The position numbers were made by a program, and so were the translations under genes. From Chloroherpetonaceae bacterium (lineage in GTDB: Bacteria; Bacteroidota; Chlorobiia; Chlorobiales; Thermochlorobacteraceae): 64,000 nucleotides of DNA. Shown one piece after another: positions 1-11,320 of this stretch. Position 1 is the stretch's first letter. Each line of letters begins with the position of its first letter. The stretch covers positions 221,966 to 285,965 of the forward strand of contig JANWWA010000001.1 of the NCBI GenBank assembly GCA_025056565.1, in the 5' to 3' direction. The notes beneath the pieces are model-generated. The model did not search any database and was not told the DNA's origin. It saw nothing but the letters and a program-made list of their open reading frames with translations.

Positions 1-1
1 C

Positions 2-1540
2 TCGTTTGCGTTTAACCAAATCCAGTTCTTTCCCTTCCGTCCTCGCAAAAGCACTGGCAGAGGATTTTTGGAGCAAATTGGCTTAGCGCCTAACCTCAAT
101 GTGAGCGGCACGCTGAACAACACCGATACGACCTTTTCTGCTAACGTGAATGCAAGCACGCAGTTTGGTTTTAATGTGCAGCAGGAAATCGTGCCCGGCT
201 TACAATACACGCTGGCTGCGAACTTCACAGCAAATGGACAGTATCAAAATGCGCAGCGAATCGGTTTGTTTAATCCCGACCAAGAAAAGTCGGGCGCACA
301 GCTTCAATACCCTATTAGCTTTTCGCTGGTTTTGCCGCGTTACACCACCAGTTTCAACTTTGGCTTAAACCTCAGCACTTTTCTCATTGACCGCACGGTG
401 CAGAAATTTATCAGTCCAACCACACGGCGCGACACCACTGTTGAGCGACGCGGTCTTACAGGTTTTACCACCTACTCGCTTTCAGCTGGCGTCAGCTCAC
501 GCCTCTTTGGCACGCTCTTTACGCCATTTCTTGAGGACATCATCGGCTTGAAAGCTGTGCGTCATACCCTGCAGCCAAATATTTCGTTTGTCTACAACCC
601 CGACTTTCAGCGTCCTGAGTTCGGCAACTTTGCTACTTTTGTCGACACGCTTGGCAGAGTGCAGCGCTACAATCGCTACGAACGAGCGCTTTTTAGCGGC
701 GTGCCCAGCGCCAGCCAATCTATTAACCTCAATGTGCAGAACATCTTTGAAATGAAGGTGGCCGTTCTTGACACCACCAAGCCAATTGATGACCCTGCTC
801 GCAACGAAAAAGTTATTCAAGCTCTGAACTTGGGGCTTTCGACAGGCTACAACTTTGCGGCGACAGAATTCAATCTCGCTCCTTTGCAAGTTACGGCGCA
901 AAGCAACACACTCGCTCCTGCCCTTTCGCTTAACGCCAGCGCCACATTTGACTTTTATAGCTTCAATGATAGCACAGGGCAACGCCTTAACCGTTTTCTA
1001 TGGAACGATGGCAAAGGAGTCTTGCGGCTGACACAAGCCTCGCTCCAATTTTCCACCAACCTTTCTGGTGAGCGACAACCAAACCCACAACGACAAACCT
1101 TTGCGGATACCACCCAACCGCAACTACAAAATGCCAGCGCAACTATCTTACCTAACGACTTAGGTGGTTTAGCACTTGGACGCAATGTCGACTACGACAT
1201 TCCTTGGAACCTGTCGCTCAATGCGAACCTCAGTGCCACGCAAATCAATCCACTTGAACCGTTGCAACTGGATGCGATTCTTAGCGGGCAAATAGGCATT
1301 ACGCCGACGCCAAATTGGAAAGTCACTGCGACCGCGTCTTATTCGATTCGCGAGCGCCGTTTTGCCGCACCTCAAATTCAAATTAATCGGGATTTTCACT
1401 GCTGGGAGATGAGCGTTAATTGGGTGCCGATTGGCGCTTTTAGCAGCATCTTCCTGCAAATCAATGTCAAAGCGCCTCAACTGCGTGACATTCGCATTGA
1501 GCGACGCGATACGCCCCAAAATATCTTCTTCTCGCCATAG
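2..1540 (+). CDS. LptD-like LPS-assembly outer membrane protein, C-terminal part
   Basis: The frame is open from base 2, so the gene starts upstream of the window and only its last 512 or so codons are present. The visible protein alternates short polar and aromatic stretches typical of beta-barrel strands, and carries a segment near base 560 (VRHTLQPNISFVYNPDF) that resembles the 'HT..P.vsf.Y.PdF' region of Bacteroidetes/Chlorobi LptD proteins. By family knowledge it would insert lipopolysaccharide into the outer leaflet of the outer membrane. A TTG at 68 is an internal codon, not a start. The gene converges on psd with a 43-bp gap. The LptD assignment is by resemblance; another large outer-membrane barrel is the alternative. 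Confidence 0.6.
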   Translation, partial: SFAFNQIQFFPFRPRKSTGRGFLEQIGLAPNLNVSGTLNNTDTTFSANVNASTQFGFNVQQEIVPGLQYTLAANFTANGQYQNAQRIGLFNPDQEKSGAQLQYPISFSLVLPRYTTSFNFGLNLSTFLIDRTVQKFISPTTRRDTTVERRGLTGFTTYSLSAGVSSRLFGTLFTPFLEDIIGLKAVRHTLQPNISFVYNPDFQRPEFGNFATFVDTLGRVQRYNRYERALFSGVPSASQSINLNVQNIFEMKVAVLDTTKPIDDPARNEKVIQALNLGLSTGYNFAATEFNLAPLQVTAQSNTLAPALSLNASATFDFYSFNDSTGQRLNRFLWNDGKGVLRLTQASLQFSTNLSGERQPNPQRQTFADTTQPQLQNASATILPNDLGGLALGRNVDYDIPWNLSLNANLSATQINPLEPLQLDAILSGQIGITPTPNWKVTATASYSIRERRFAAPQIQINRDFHCWEMSVNWVPIGAFSSIFLQINVKAPQLRDIRIERRDTPQNIFFSP

Positions 1541-1583
1541 AAAATTGCCTGCAGCGCCACGCTTCACCTGAAGCGATTTCCAC

Positions 1584-2240
1584 TTATCCCTCTTCAGAAC
1601 CCCCATACTCGGCGAGAATAGTTTCCCCTGCTTTGACATGCTGCCCCTGCTGGACTCTTAGCTGCACAGACATCGGCAGTAAGACATCGACGCGGGAGCC
1701 AAACTTAATCATTCCGAAGCGCTCGCCGATCTTCACCGTGTCGCCAAGTTGCAGGTTACACACAATGCGGCGTGCTACATAGCCTGCAATTTGCTTAAAG
1801 AAGACCTTGATGTGTTCGTTTTCAATGCCAATTTCTGTTCGCTCATTGCGCTCGCTTGAATCGTGCTGAAATGCTACGAGATATTCACCAGAGATATAGC
1901 GCAGATGCGTAATTTTGCCCGAAATCGGGTTGCGATTGACATGCACATCTAAGGGCGACATAAAAATGCTGATTTGCTTTGCTGGTCCTGCAAAAAAATC
2001 GTGCGCAATCTCTTGGATAAGGACAACCGTGCCATCGGCGGGCGAGAGAATCACGCGGTCAGTTTTTGGTGGAATACGCTCAGGGTCTCGGAAAAATTGG
2101 AGCGTGAAAACCAGCAGAAAAATCCCTGTGCCAACCGAGAACAGCGCGATGGCTGCGGGCAACACCCATGCGCTTGCAAACAGCACCAAAGAGAGAATGC
2201 CCACTTTTGCAATAGTTGAGTAGCCGAATGGCGTAATCAT
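1584..2240 (-). CDS. psd: Phosphatidylserine decarboxylase proenzyme (short form)
   Basis: Decarboxylates phosphatidylserine to phosphatidylethanolamine at the inner membrane. The protein has an N-terminal hydrophobic pair of segments, then FFRDPER, SPADGTV, MSPLDVHVNR and, near the C-terminus, GMIKFGSRVD. The Gly-Ser of FGS is the self-cleavage point that makes the pyruvoyl cofactor in this family. About 218 residues, normal for the short bacterial class. I chose the ATG at 2240; the frame also runs back to a TTG at 2270, but a TACTTTTG promoter-like element (2268-2275) overlaps that codon, which favours the ATG. It is divergent from tilS. Confidence 0.9.
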   Translation of the reverse strand: MITPFGYSTIAKVGILSLVLFASAWVLPAAIALFSVGTGIFLLVFTLQFFRDPERIPPKTDRVILSPADGTVVLIQEIAHDFFAGPAKQISIFMSPLDVHVNRNPISGKITHLRYISGEYLVAFQHDSSERNERTEIGIENEHIKVFFKQIAGYVARRIVCNLQLGDTVKIGERFGMIKFGSRVDVLLPMSVQLRVQQGQHVKAGETILAEYGGSEEG

Positions 2241-2267
2241 TTTGACAATGCCGTAAAAAATCTGGCG

Positions 2268-2275
2268 CAAAAGTA
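2268..2275 (-). promoter_or_regulatory. Candidate -7 promoter element for psd
   Basis: On the minus strand the sequence reads TACTTTTG, a match to the TAnnTTTG -7 element of Bacteroidetes/Chlorobi promoters, 28 bases before the preferred psd ATG. I see no TTTG at the expected -33 spacing, so this is a weak call. Confidence 0.3.
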
Positions 2276-2296
2276 AGAGAAATCGCTCAAACCTGC

Positions 2297-3292
2297 ATGC
2301 TTGCCTTTGAGAAAAAATTTTTGGAGCATTGCCAGAAGCGCAAGTTTTTTGAAAAAGGTGAACGGGTGCTGGTTGCCTTTTCAGGCGGGGCAGACTCCAC
2401 AGCGCTTCTGCATCTCTTGCTTGCTGTGCGCCCCGTGTTGAAAGTGGAGCTGGGCGCTGCTCATTGCAATTTTCAATTGCGTGCCCGTGCTAGCTTGCTT
2501 GATGAGCGGTTCTGTCAAAAAACTTGCGCCAGTCACGGTATCCCTTTCTTTGTGGAACGCTTTGCCACTGCAGAAATTGCCAAAGCCCAGAAAACTTCAA
2601 TCGAAGAGACTGCCCGAAACCTGCGATACGACTTTTTTCAACGCGTCATGCAAGAGCACGGATACGATACGCTTGTTACAGCTCATCAAGCTAACGACAA
2701 TGCCGAAACGGTGCTTTTCAATCTCTTTCGTGGTGCGTCGCTGCTGGGACTGGGCGGCATTCCAGAGCGGCGCGCACATATCCTTCGCCCCCTGCTTCCC
2801 TTCGAGCGCTATGAGCTTCTCCAATACCTGCATGCACGCCACTTGCCTTATCGCATTGACCGCAGCAACTTTGACATAGACTACGACCGCAATTTCATTC
2901 GCCACAAAGTCATACCGCTCCTTGAACAGCGCTTCGAGCACAAACTTGTGCCCAGTCTTTTACGCCTGTCACAAAATGCCGCAGAGCTTTCGGAGTTTGT
3001 AGAACACCACATTGAGACTCTCCTCCGAAAAAAAGGTCTTTCACTCTCACACAATGCATTTGAGGTCAAAACCTTGCAGAAACTGACCCTATTTGAGCAA
3101 AAGGAGCTTTTTAAGCGCGCGCTGAAAAAGTTTGGCCTTTCTCCAACAGCGCAGCAATTGCAAAGCCTTACTAACTTACTTTGTCTCCAATCAGGCAGGA
3201 AGGTGGTAATTAACTCGAAGCTGGAAGTTATTCGGAAAGGCACACACATCTACTTTGTGGAAAAAGCAGCAGGAGAAGACCCTGCGCGCTAA
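2297..3292 (+). CDS. tilS: tRNA(Ile)-lysidine synthase
   Basis: Adds lysine to C34 of tRNA-Ile(CAU) so that it reads AUA codons; essential in most bacteria and cytoplasmic. The N-terminal PP-loop ATPase motif SGGADSTALLHLL is at about residues 29-41, followed by GAAHCNFQLR, the AHQANDNAET helix and the FLRP-like LRPLLPF segment seen in TilS. At 331 residues it is a medium-length member with a short C-terminal domain. The last 4 bases overlap the end of the convergent 1158-residue gene on the other strand. Confidence 0.93.
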   Translation: MLAFEKKFLEHCQKRKFFEKGERVLVAFSGGADSTALLHLLLAVRPVLKVELGAAHCNFQLRARASLLDERFCQKTCASHGIPFFVERFATAEIAKAQKTSIEETARNLRYDFFQRVMQEHGYDTLVTAHQANDNAETVLFNLFRGASLLGLGGIPERRAHILRPLLPFERYELLQYLHARHLPYRIDRSNFDIDYDRNFIRHKVIPLLEQRFEHKLVPSLLRLSQNAAELSEFVEHHIETLLRKKGLSLSHNAFEVKTLQKLTLFEQKELFKRALKKFGLSPTAQQLQSLTNLLCLQSGRKVVINSKLEVIRKGTHIYFVEKAAGEDPAR

Positions 3293-6200
3293 GGCATCGG
3301 ACATAGACGCGCAGGACTGCGGTCAGAGACAAAATCAAACTCGAAGAGCACCCCAAAGTGGAACATCCATTGCCCTCCATATGTGACAAAATTGCTGCCA
3401 TCGGCGGTAAAGAAACCTTGCCGCAACGGTTGTGAGAAGCGGTCCAAACCATATGTGGCACTGGCAAATAGCCGTGTTGGGAAAATGTAGAACGATGGTG
3501 CTTCTAAGCGCAGCTCAAAGCCAATGTCACGCCGCCATGCCGAGAGAGCAGGCACACCGCCTTGCGACCACGCTGTGCCAATATCAAAGAATGTGGAGAG
3601 ATAGAGCTTATCGAAATAGAACTGTGCCACCTGCCAGTTGATACGCTCCAGAAGCGGAAAGCGATACTCAATGTGGAGAAATGCCGCCTTGTCGCCCCCG
3701 ATTGCAAAGTATTCGTAACCTCGCATTCCCAAAAGCCCTGAGATAAAATTGTGGAAGAAAATGTTTGTTTCTCGCCCCGTGAAGTTCAGGGCGGCATAAG
3801 CACGCAAGGAGAGTGTGTGGCGAAAGTTTGGATTGAAAGCAGGAAGCGGTAAGTAAAAATTGAAGTCAGTCGTAAGCCGCAAAAAGGAAAATGTTTGATA
3901 CTGTGGAATCAAGCGACCTGCGCTTTCGCTGAACACCAGTGAATCTTGCAAGCTGCTATGCTCATAATCCAATCGAATGCGGGAGAAAAAGCCGATTGGG
4001 TTAATGGCGGCGTGGGTTGTCCGAGCACGCAAATCTGTGTTCCAGACAAATGTCAGCGTGCGACCGATAAAGTAGGTCTCAGAGCTGGCTGGCAAGGTTT
4101 GTCCAAGTGGTTGCCAGAAAAATGCGCTGACTTTTGAGCTATACGGACTGAACGAGAAAGTGAGCCGAAATTGACTTGCTTGAAACAGCCAGTGCTCAAT
4201 CGGTAGTCGGAAACGCAGCGAAAGATCGAACTGCGTTAGCGTGTAGAAGACATTTGCAGTGGCGCTATCAATCCCAATTTTGATTTGCGCGCCATCTTGC
4301 ACATTGCGCGTTTGATGGTAGATGTCTAGCGACAGACGTGGTAGAAAGGCAGGCGGCAGCACGTTCTGGTCCGTGTATTCAAACGAAAGCAGTGCGTCAC
4401 GCTCCAGCTCCAAGAGCCCAGCTAATCCTGATGCGCCCCCTGAGACGCCAGAGCCGGGCGCCATCGCCAGCGAACCGAAGAAACTCAGACGTCCTAACAG
4501 CTCCGATGAGCCAAATGCGACGCCAAGTTTCGTTGCACGCCACACATCACGCAGAAAGCTGCCTTGTGTTCGGGCATAGCCATCAAAGCGCAGAAGCGGC
4601 AAGATAGACAACGTGCTGAAAGTAGTGCTGTATTCGGTCGACTTAAAGTTAGGGACTTTGCGATCATCATAGTCCGATAGCTGCGCGGCTACAGCCCTTT
4701 GCGAAGACAATGCTTGCGACCCTTGCATGGTTGCCGAAACCAGTGATGCCAGTGCTTGCTCCACCGTTTCCGCTTCGCTGTGCTCTTGCAATGTGCTCGC
4801 TGCTGGAATTGGGGTTGGCACTCTGACATACTGCGCATTCGGATAAGCAATCGGTTCGGCTTGCTTAATCAAAGCAATTTTGTAGCCATCGGCGGTGAAA
4901 AGCGAATAGACAAGGTCGCCAAACTGGTTGACTGCTGGCATAAATGCACCGCCCACCACATTTGTCATCTGTTCCACTTTATGTGTCGAAAGGTGCATAC
5001 GATAAATGTTGAAAATGCCCGTGCGATTGCTTGCAAAGTAGAGGAATGTGCCATCGGGCGAAAGCGCCGCATCACGCTCGTCAAGGTCTTCGGGCACATC
5101 AAGAGAATCAGTGAGCGGCATCAGAGCACCTGTTGCAAGTTCAAGCAGCATCAATCGGCGTGAATTCTTAACGCCTAATGCGAAAACAAGGTGCTTACCA
5201 TCGGGCAAGTAAAGTGGCGATTGTACCTGCTCGCCATTCGAGAAGTGCGTGAGTGGGCGAATTGCCAGTTTTACGCTGTCGCCGTCCGCATCTGGAATGA
5301 AATTGCCTTCTACCAAATTCTGCGTGCCATCGCGCTGGTGCACGGCGACAAATCGCGTCTCATCTGGTGAGAGCGCAGGCATTTCCAGCCGTGCTTGGTA
5401 AGTCAAGCGACGCTCTTGGCGTGTGTGCAAATCATAGACGAAAAGGTCGTTATACTTTTGAATGCGAAAGTTTGTGCCTGTGTAGCGAGAGTAGAGGAGA
5501 AATCGCTCATCTTTGGTAAGCACCAAACGCGACGACACGCCGCTTTGCAGCACATCCAGACTGGTCGGGTGAAACGGTCGTGCACACACTTTGCACTGCG
5601 AAAAGCGTGGCTCACGCTCTCCTGCTGCGTAAAGTTGCGTCAATTTGCGGACGGTTGGCATGGCCTCTGAGCACAGTGAATCACCGTATAGGCGGCGCGT
5701 TAGCACGCTATGTCCGCCGAAATCTGCACCAAGATTGGAGATGTAGTAGAGGCGGCTGCCATCAGGTGAAAAGACCGGGTAGAGATTCGCATAGCCACGC
5801 GATTCAATGATTTTGCCTTCAACTTGATGCGCCAGCACAGGCGCAATGCGGGCTTGGTAGTCTCGCTCGAGATATGTGCGCCATTCCTGATAGATTTCAC
5901 TGGACGGCTTGCCAAAGGTTTGCTCCACTGCAGCATGCATATTGAGCGTGCCCAGCGAGGCAAAGTTTTTGCAGAGCGCAGCCAGTTTCTCCTCGCCATA
6001 CCGCATAGCCAGAAAGCGCGCCAGTGCAAAGCCAGAGTTGTAGGTAAATTCAAAATCAATGCTGCGCTTAGAGCTGAAGTTAGAAAGCTGGTCGAAGTCC
6101 AGAAGTTTGTGCTCGAGCGTTAGCGTGCGCAAAATCATATCGCGGTGTGTGTCCCAAGTGTCGTAACGCAGCTCAGGACGTTGGTATTGCGCCACACCTT

Positions 6201-6765
6201 CCGCCAGCCAAAATGGGACATTGATACCTGCAATTGGGTAGGATACCACAAGATTTGGAAAGCCATAGAGAATGTCTGGACGGCGAACCTGCTCATAGCC
6301 AAAGACTTGCAAGTATATGGCAGGCACTTGTTGCCCAAATTTCTGAGCTGCGGTCAGCGAGACAATATGCGTGTATTCATGCGTGATGACATTGCGTAGC
6401 CAATTATGCTGACCGCGCAAGTTGAATTCCAGTGCTGGCGCCCAGATTTCAATCTTGTTCTCAAAAAAGTATGCGCCACCGTTGGAGTAGTCATCTGTGT
6501 CCTTGATAATGATATGCACTTTGCCGGGGTCGTGCTGATACAGTGAGGTAATTGGCTTGTAAATTTCCTCTGCAATTTTCGCCGCGACCTTTGCGCTGCG
6601 CTCAGCGCCTTCGTGGTAGTGAATTGCAAAGTGTTCGGTCTCAATCGTCAGCCAGCGTAACTCGGGGTGGCTGTAGGCTTCAGGCTGCGCCCAGAGTGTT
6701 GGCGCGCCGCCAAGTAGACACCCTAGTAGAACGGCAAAAGCGGCAGTAGCTCGCAACGGCTGCAT
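3289..6765 (-). CDS. Secreted metalloprotease-like / TolB propeller / outer-membrane barrel protein
   Basis: A 1158-residue protein in three parts. Residues 1-26 form a signal peptide ending LWA. Residues about 40-300 look like a peptidase of the gluzincin type: HEYTH at 129-133 and a later FWLAEG with E189 as the likely third zinc ligand. Residues about 320-660 contain at least four TolB/WD40-like blades ending in SPDG or similar (VFSPDGSRLYY, ALSPDETRF, YLPDGKHLVF, ALSPDGTFLYF). Residues about 720-1158 are strand-rich, with the GLLGMRGYEYFAIGG and FFDIGTAW segments typical of Omp85/surface-antigen barrels. Inference: a cell-surface protein anchored by its own barrel, with the catalytic part in the periplasm or outside. 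Substrate unknown. The gene stands alone between tilS and the flavoprotein gene. Confidence 0.75.
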   Translation of the reverse strand: MQPLRATAAFAVLLGCLLGGAPTLWAQPEAYSHPELRWLTIETEHFAIHYHEGAERSAKVAAKIAEEIYKPITSLYQHDPGKVHIIIKDTDDYSNGGAYFFENKIEIWAPALEFNLRGQHNWLRNVITHEYTHIVSLTAAQKFGQQVPAIYLQVFGYEQVRRPDILYGFPNLVVSYPIAGINVPFWLAEGVAQYQRPELRYDTWDTHRDMILRTLTLEHKLLDFDQLSNFSSKRSIDFEFTYNSGFALARFLAMRYGEEKLAALCKNFASLGTLNMHAAVEQTFGKPSSEIYQEWRTYLERDYQARIAPVLAHQVEGKIIESRGYANLYPVFSPDGSRLYYISNLGADFGGHSVLTRRLYGDSLCSEAMPTVRKLTQLYAAGEREPRFSQCKVCARPFHPTSLDVLQSGVSSRLVLTKDERFLLYSRYTGTNFRIQKYNDLFVYDLHTRQERRLTYQARLEMPALSPDETRFVAVHQRDGTQNLVEGNFIPDADGDSVKLAIRPLTHFSNGEQVQSPLYLPDGKHLVFALGVKNSRRLMLLELATGALMPLTDSLDVPEDLDERDAALSPDGTFLYFASNRTGIFNIYRMHLSTHKVEQMTNVVGGAFMPAVNQFGDLVYSLFTADGYKIALIKQAEPIAYPNAQYVRVPTPIPAASTLQEHSEAETVEQALASLVSATMQGSQALSSQRAVAAQLSDYDDRKVPNFKSTEYSTTFSTLSILPLLRFDGYARTQGSFLRDVWRATKLGVAFGSSELLGRLSFFGSLAMAPGSGVSGGASGLAGLLELERDALLSFEYTDQNVLPPAFLPRLSLDIYHQTRNVQDGAQIKIGIDSATANVFYTLTQFDLSLRFRLPIEHWLFQASQFRLTFSFSPYSSKVSAFFWQPLGQTLPASSETYFIGRTLTFVWNTDLRARTTHAAINPIGFFSRIRLDYEHSSLQDSLVFSESAGRLIPQYQTFSFLRLTTDFNFYLPLPAFNPNFRHTLSLRAYAALNFTGRETNIFFHNFISGLLGMRGYEYFAIGGDKAAFLHIEYRFPLLERINWQVAQFYFDKLYLSTFFDIGTAWSQGGVPALSAWRRDIGFELRLEAPSFYIFPTRLFASATYGLDRFSQPLRQGFFTADGSNFVTYGGQWMFHFGVLFEFDFVSDRSPARLCPMP

Positions 6766-6899
6766 CTGAATCTATGGTTGCACAGCGTTTTAGTAGCGTC
6801 CATACAGCGTGAGTGCGCAAATATGCCGAACATTGTCTAATAAAACAATTCACAACAGTGTCGCTTGCACACTGCCACGGTTGGCAAGCTCTTTTGTCA

Positions 6900-8333
6900 C
6901 TATTGAGCCGGTAAGGACACACGACGCTCACACTTGGACTTGAAAAATGTGCTTGGGTCAAAGATTTTGCCGGGATTCAGCACGCTATGAGGGTCTAAGG
7001 CGGCTTTGAAGCGACGCATCACTTCCACTTGCGTGCTACCTGCAGCTTTTTCGAGAAACTTTTTCTTTGCCAGCCCTGTGCCGTGCTCACCCGTAATGGT
7101 ACCACCAAATTGCACGGCTGCATCAAAGATTTTTTCAAAGAAACACTCGCTGCGGTGCACTTCATCTTTATTTCGCTCGCTAATGAGGCATGTCGGGTGC
7201 AAGTTGCCATCGCCAAGATGACCAAAGTTTCCGACCAACACTTGATGGGCTTTGGCAGTGCGTTGCACCAGCTCCAACATATCGGGCAAGGCTGAGCGTG
7301 GCACGCTTGCATCTTCCAGAATGGTCGTAGGTCTTAGGCGCGCTAATGCCGAGAAAGCGGACTTGCGTGCCAGCTTGAGGCGCGAAGCTTCGGCTTCAGT
7401 TTCCGCTGCACGCACAAAGCGTGCCCCCAGCTTTTGCGCAAGTTGAAAAACGGTTTGTGCTTCTTCTTCCACCACCGCCTTGTGCCCATCTAACTCAATC
7501 AGCACCAGTGCCGCACTATCCGTTGGTAGCCCTATCTTCGCATAGCCCTCTACGGCTTGAATGGTGGTTTGGTCTAAAAATTCAAACATCGCTGGCACAA
7601 TGCGAGCGCGCGCCACTTCCACTACGAATTCGCCCACTTTAGCCAGCGAATCCAGATACGCCACAATGACTCTCGAAGCTTCAGGCTTCGGCAAAAGCCG
7701 CAAAGTAGCTTTGGTGAAAATGCCTAATGTGCCCTCAGAGCCGATAAAGACATCTTTGAGATTTAGGCCCTGCACATCTTTGATGGAACGCGAGCCCAGC
7801 GTAATTAGCTCACCTGATGGCAACACCACATCAAGCGTCAGCACATAGTTTTTGGTCACACCATACTTCAAGCCCCGCAAGCCCCCCGCATTCTCGGCAA
7901 TGTTGCCACCAATGGTAGAAATGGTCGCACTGCCCGGGTCAGGCGGATAAAACAAGCCTTTTTCTTCTACTGCCTTTTGCAGCACTGCAGTGATAACGCC
8001 GGGCTCTACAGTTGCGGTAAAATCTGCTTCGTTAATCTCCAAAATGCGGTTCATCGGTGGAAAAAGCAGCACGATGCTATCTGGCACAGGCACGCTTCCA
8101 CCTGAAAGCCCAGAACCCGAACCACGTGGCACCACCGCAAAGCGTGCTTCATTGGCTAATTGCATAATCTTACATACCATTTCGGGCGTGCGCGGGATGA
8201 CGACTGCCTCAGGCTTTTGGCGCAGCATCGGCGTGGCATCGTAGGAGTAAAGCAGCTTATCCAGCTCCGAATCCAAATAATTTTCTCTGCCGACGATTTC
8301 ACGAAGCGCATTTAGTACGCTTTTTGCAATCAT
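6900..8333 (-). CDS. FAD-linked oxidase, glycolate/lactate oxidase GlcD type
   Basis: A 477-residue flavoprotein of the vanillyl-alcohol oxidase fold. The FAD-binding half has PRGSGSGLSGGSVP near residue 70 and the PDPGSATISTIGGNIAENAGG segment near 135; the C-terminal half has GHLGDGNLHP and the late TGEHGTGLAKK, both typical of GlcD / D-lactate dehydrogenases. It would oxidise a 2-hydroxyacid such as glycolate or D-lactate and pass electrons to quinone or another carrier. No glcE or glcF (iron-sulfur partner) is nearby, so the electron acceptor is unclear. The start codon directly abuts the stop of the upstream lipoprotein gene's partner boundary (8333/8334), although the flavoprotein itself lies upstream in transcription only if the lipoprotein gene leads; the two are co-directional and probably co-transcribed. 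Confidence 0.88.
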   Translation of the reverse strand: MIAKSVLNALREIVGRENYLDSELDKLLYSYDATPMLRQKPEAVVIPRTPEMVCKIMQLANEARFAVVPRGSGSGLSGGSVPVPDSIVLLFPPMNRILEINEADFTATVEPGVITAVLQKAVEEKGLFYPPDPGSATISTIGGNIAENAGGLRGLKYGVTKNYVLTLDVVLPSGELITLGSRSIKDVQGLNLKDVFIGSEGTLGIFTKATLRLLPKPEASRVIVAYLDSLAKVGEFVVEVARARIVPAMFEFLDQTTIQAVEGYAKIGLPTDSAALVLIELDGHKAVVEEEAQTVFQLAQKLGARFVRAAETEAEASRLKLARKSAFSALARLRPTTILEDASVPRSALPDMLELVQRTAKAHQVLVGNFGHLGDGNLHPTCLISERNKDEVHRSECFFEKIFDAAVQFGGTITGEHGTGLAKKKFLEKAAGSTQVEVMRRFKAALDPHSVLNPGKIFDPSTFFKSKCERRVSLPAQ

Positions 8334-8780
8334 TTACTCAATGCGTAGAAAAAATTGATTCCGATCGACCGAGCGCAAGGTATCACGAAAATTGCTGGCA
8401 AAGACCGTGTAGAAGTATGGCGAATTGTTTTGAAATGAGGGCAGGGCACGCAGGAAATCACCAGAGACCAGCAAACTTTCCGCTGTCGTCTCTACACTGA
8501 GCACTCGACCATTGTCGAAATTTGTGTCCAAGTCCAGTACCGCAGTGTATTTAATCACGCCGCCTAGCTCGAAGCGAGCTGACTCCCACACCAGCCGCAG
8601 CGTATCGCGCTGGCTCATGACCACCAGTGAATCTTTGGCAGGCACCAGCAGGCGGAACGCACCAATCGTGCGACGCGGCACTTGAGGCGCTGATGGATTG
8701 CTCTCCGGCCCACAAGACTGCACTACAGCGAGGACTGTCAGCAGTGAAAGCGCAAGATATTTTTTCATTGCTTTGGTCAA
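8334..8780 (-). CDS. Hypothetical lipoprotein
   Basis: A 148-residue protein with a positively charged N-terminus, a hydrophobic stretch and a lipobox VVQSC, so it is probably lipidated at that cysteine and anchored to a membrane. The mature part has alternating hydrophobic residues and a 'PYFYTVFASN' strand that suggests an immunoglobulin or fibronectin-III-like beta domain; I do not recognise the family. It directly precedes the flavoprotein gene with no gap (stop at 8334, next start at 8333). The start could be the ATG at 8780 or the one at 8768 (MKKYLALSLL); the latter looks more like a usual signal-peptide start. Confidence 0.65.
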   Translation of the reverse strand: MTKAMKKYLALSLLTVLAVVQSCGPESNPSAPQVPRRTIGAFRLLVPAKDSLVVMSQRDTLRLVWESARFELGGVIKYTAVLDLDTNFDNGRVLSVETTAESLLVSGDFLRALPSFQNNSPYFYTVFASNFRDTLRSVDRNQFFLRIE

Positions 8781-8793
8781 AGGATTGAACCTG

Positions 8794-8801
8794 CAAATCT
8801 A
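8794..8801 (-). promoter_or_regulatory. Candidate -7 promoter element for the lipoprotein-flavoprotein pair
   Basis: Minus-strand TAGATTTG, matching TAnnTTTG, 13 bases before the ATG at 8780 and 25 before the ATG at 8768. The short distance to 8780 favours the downstream start. No clear -33 TTTG is seen. Confidence 0.35.
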
Positions 8802-8851
8802 ACAAACTGGATAAAGTTTTCGGTGTTGCCAGTGCCCCAAATCTGAGAATG

Positions 8852-8895
8852 ATGAAAAAAAGAAAGGCTGCTTCCCGCCGAAATAGGAAACAGCC
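8852..8895 (-). terminator. Rho-independent terminator after katG
   Basis: On the minus strand the arm GGCTGTTTCC (8886-8895) pairs with GGAAGCAGCC (8866-8875) with one G-U type mismatch, followed by a T-rich run (TTTCTTTTTTTC). It lies about 45 bases beyond the katG stop. Confidence 0.8.
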
Positions 8896-8941
8896 TTTGT
8901 TTGACAGCGCAAGTTGAAAAGAACGAGGAGCAGCACTCAAA

Positions 8942-11292
<2,351 letters not shown>

Positions 11293-11320
11293 TTTTTTTG
11301 ATACTAAACCTATACTCACA

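Noticed and set aside
4322-4607. ORFs of 85-135 codons on the plus strand inside the 1158-residue gene
   Set aside because: They are antisense shadows of a long, clearly coding frame, with no ribosome-binding sites or known motifs.
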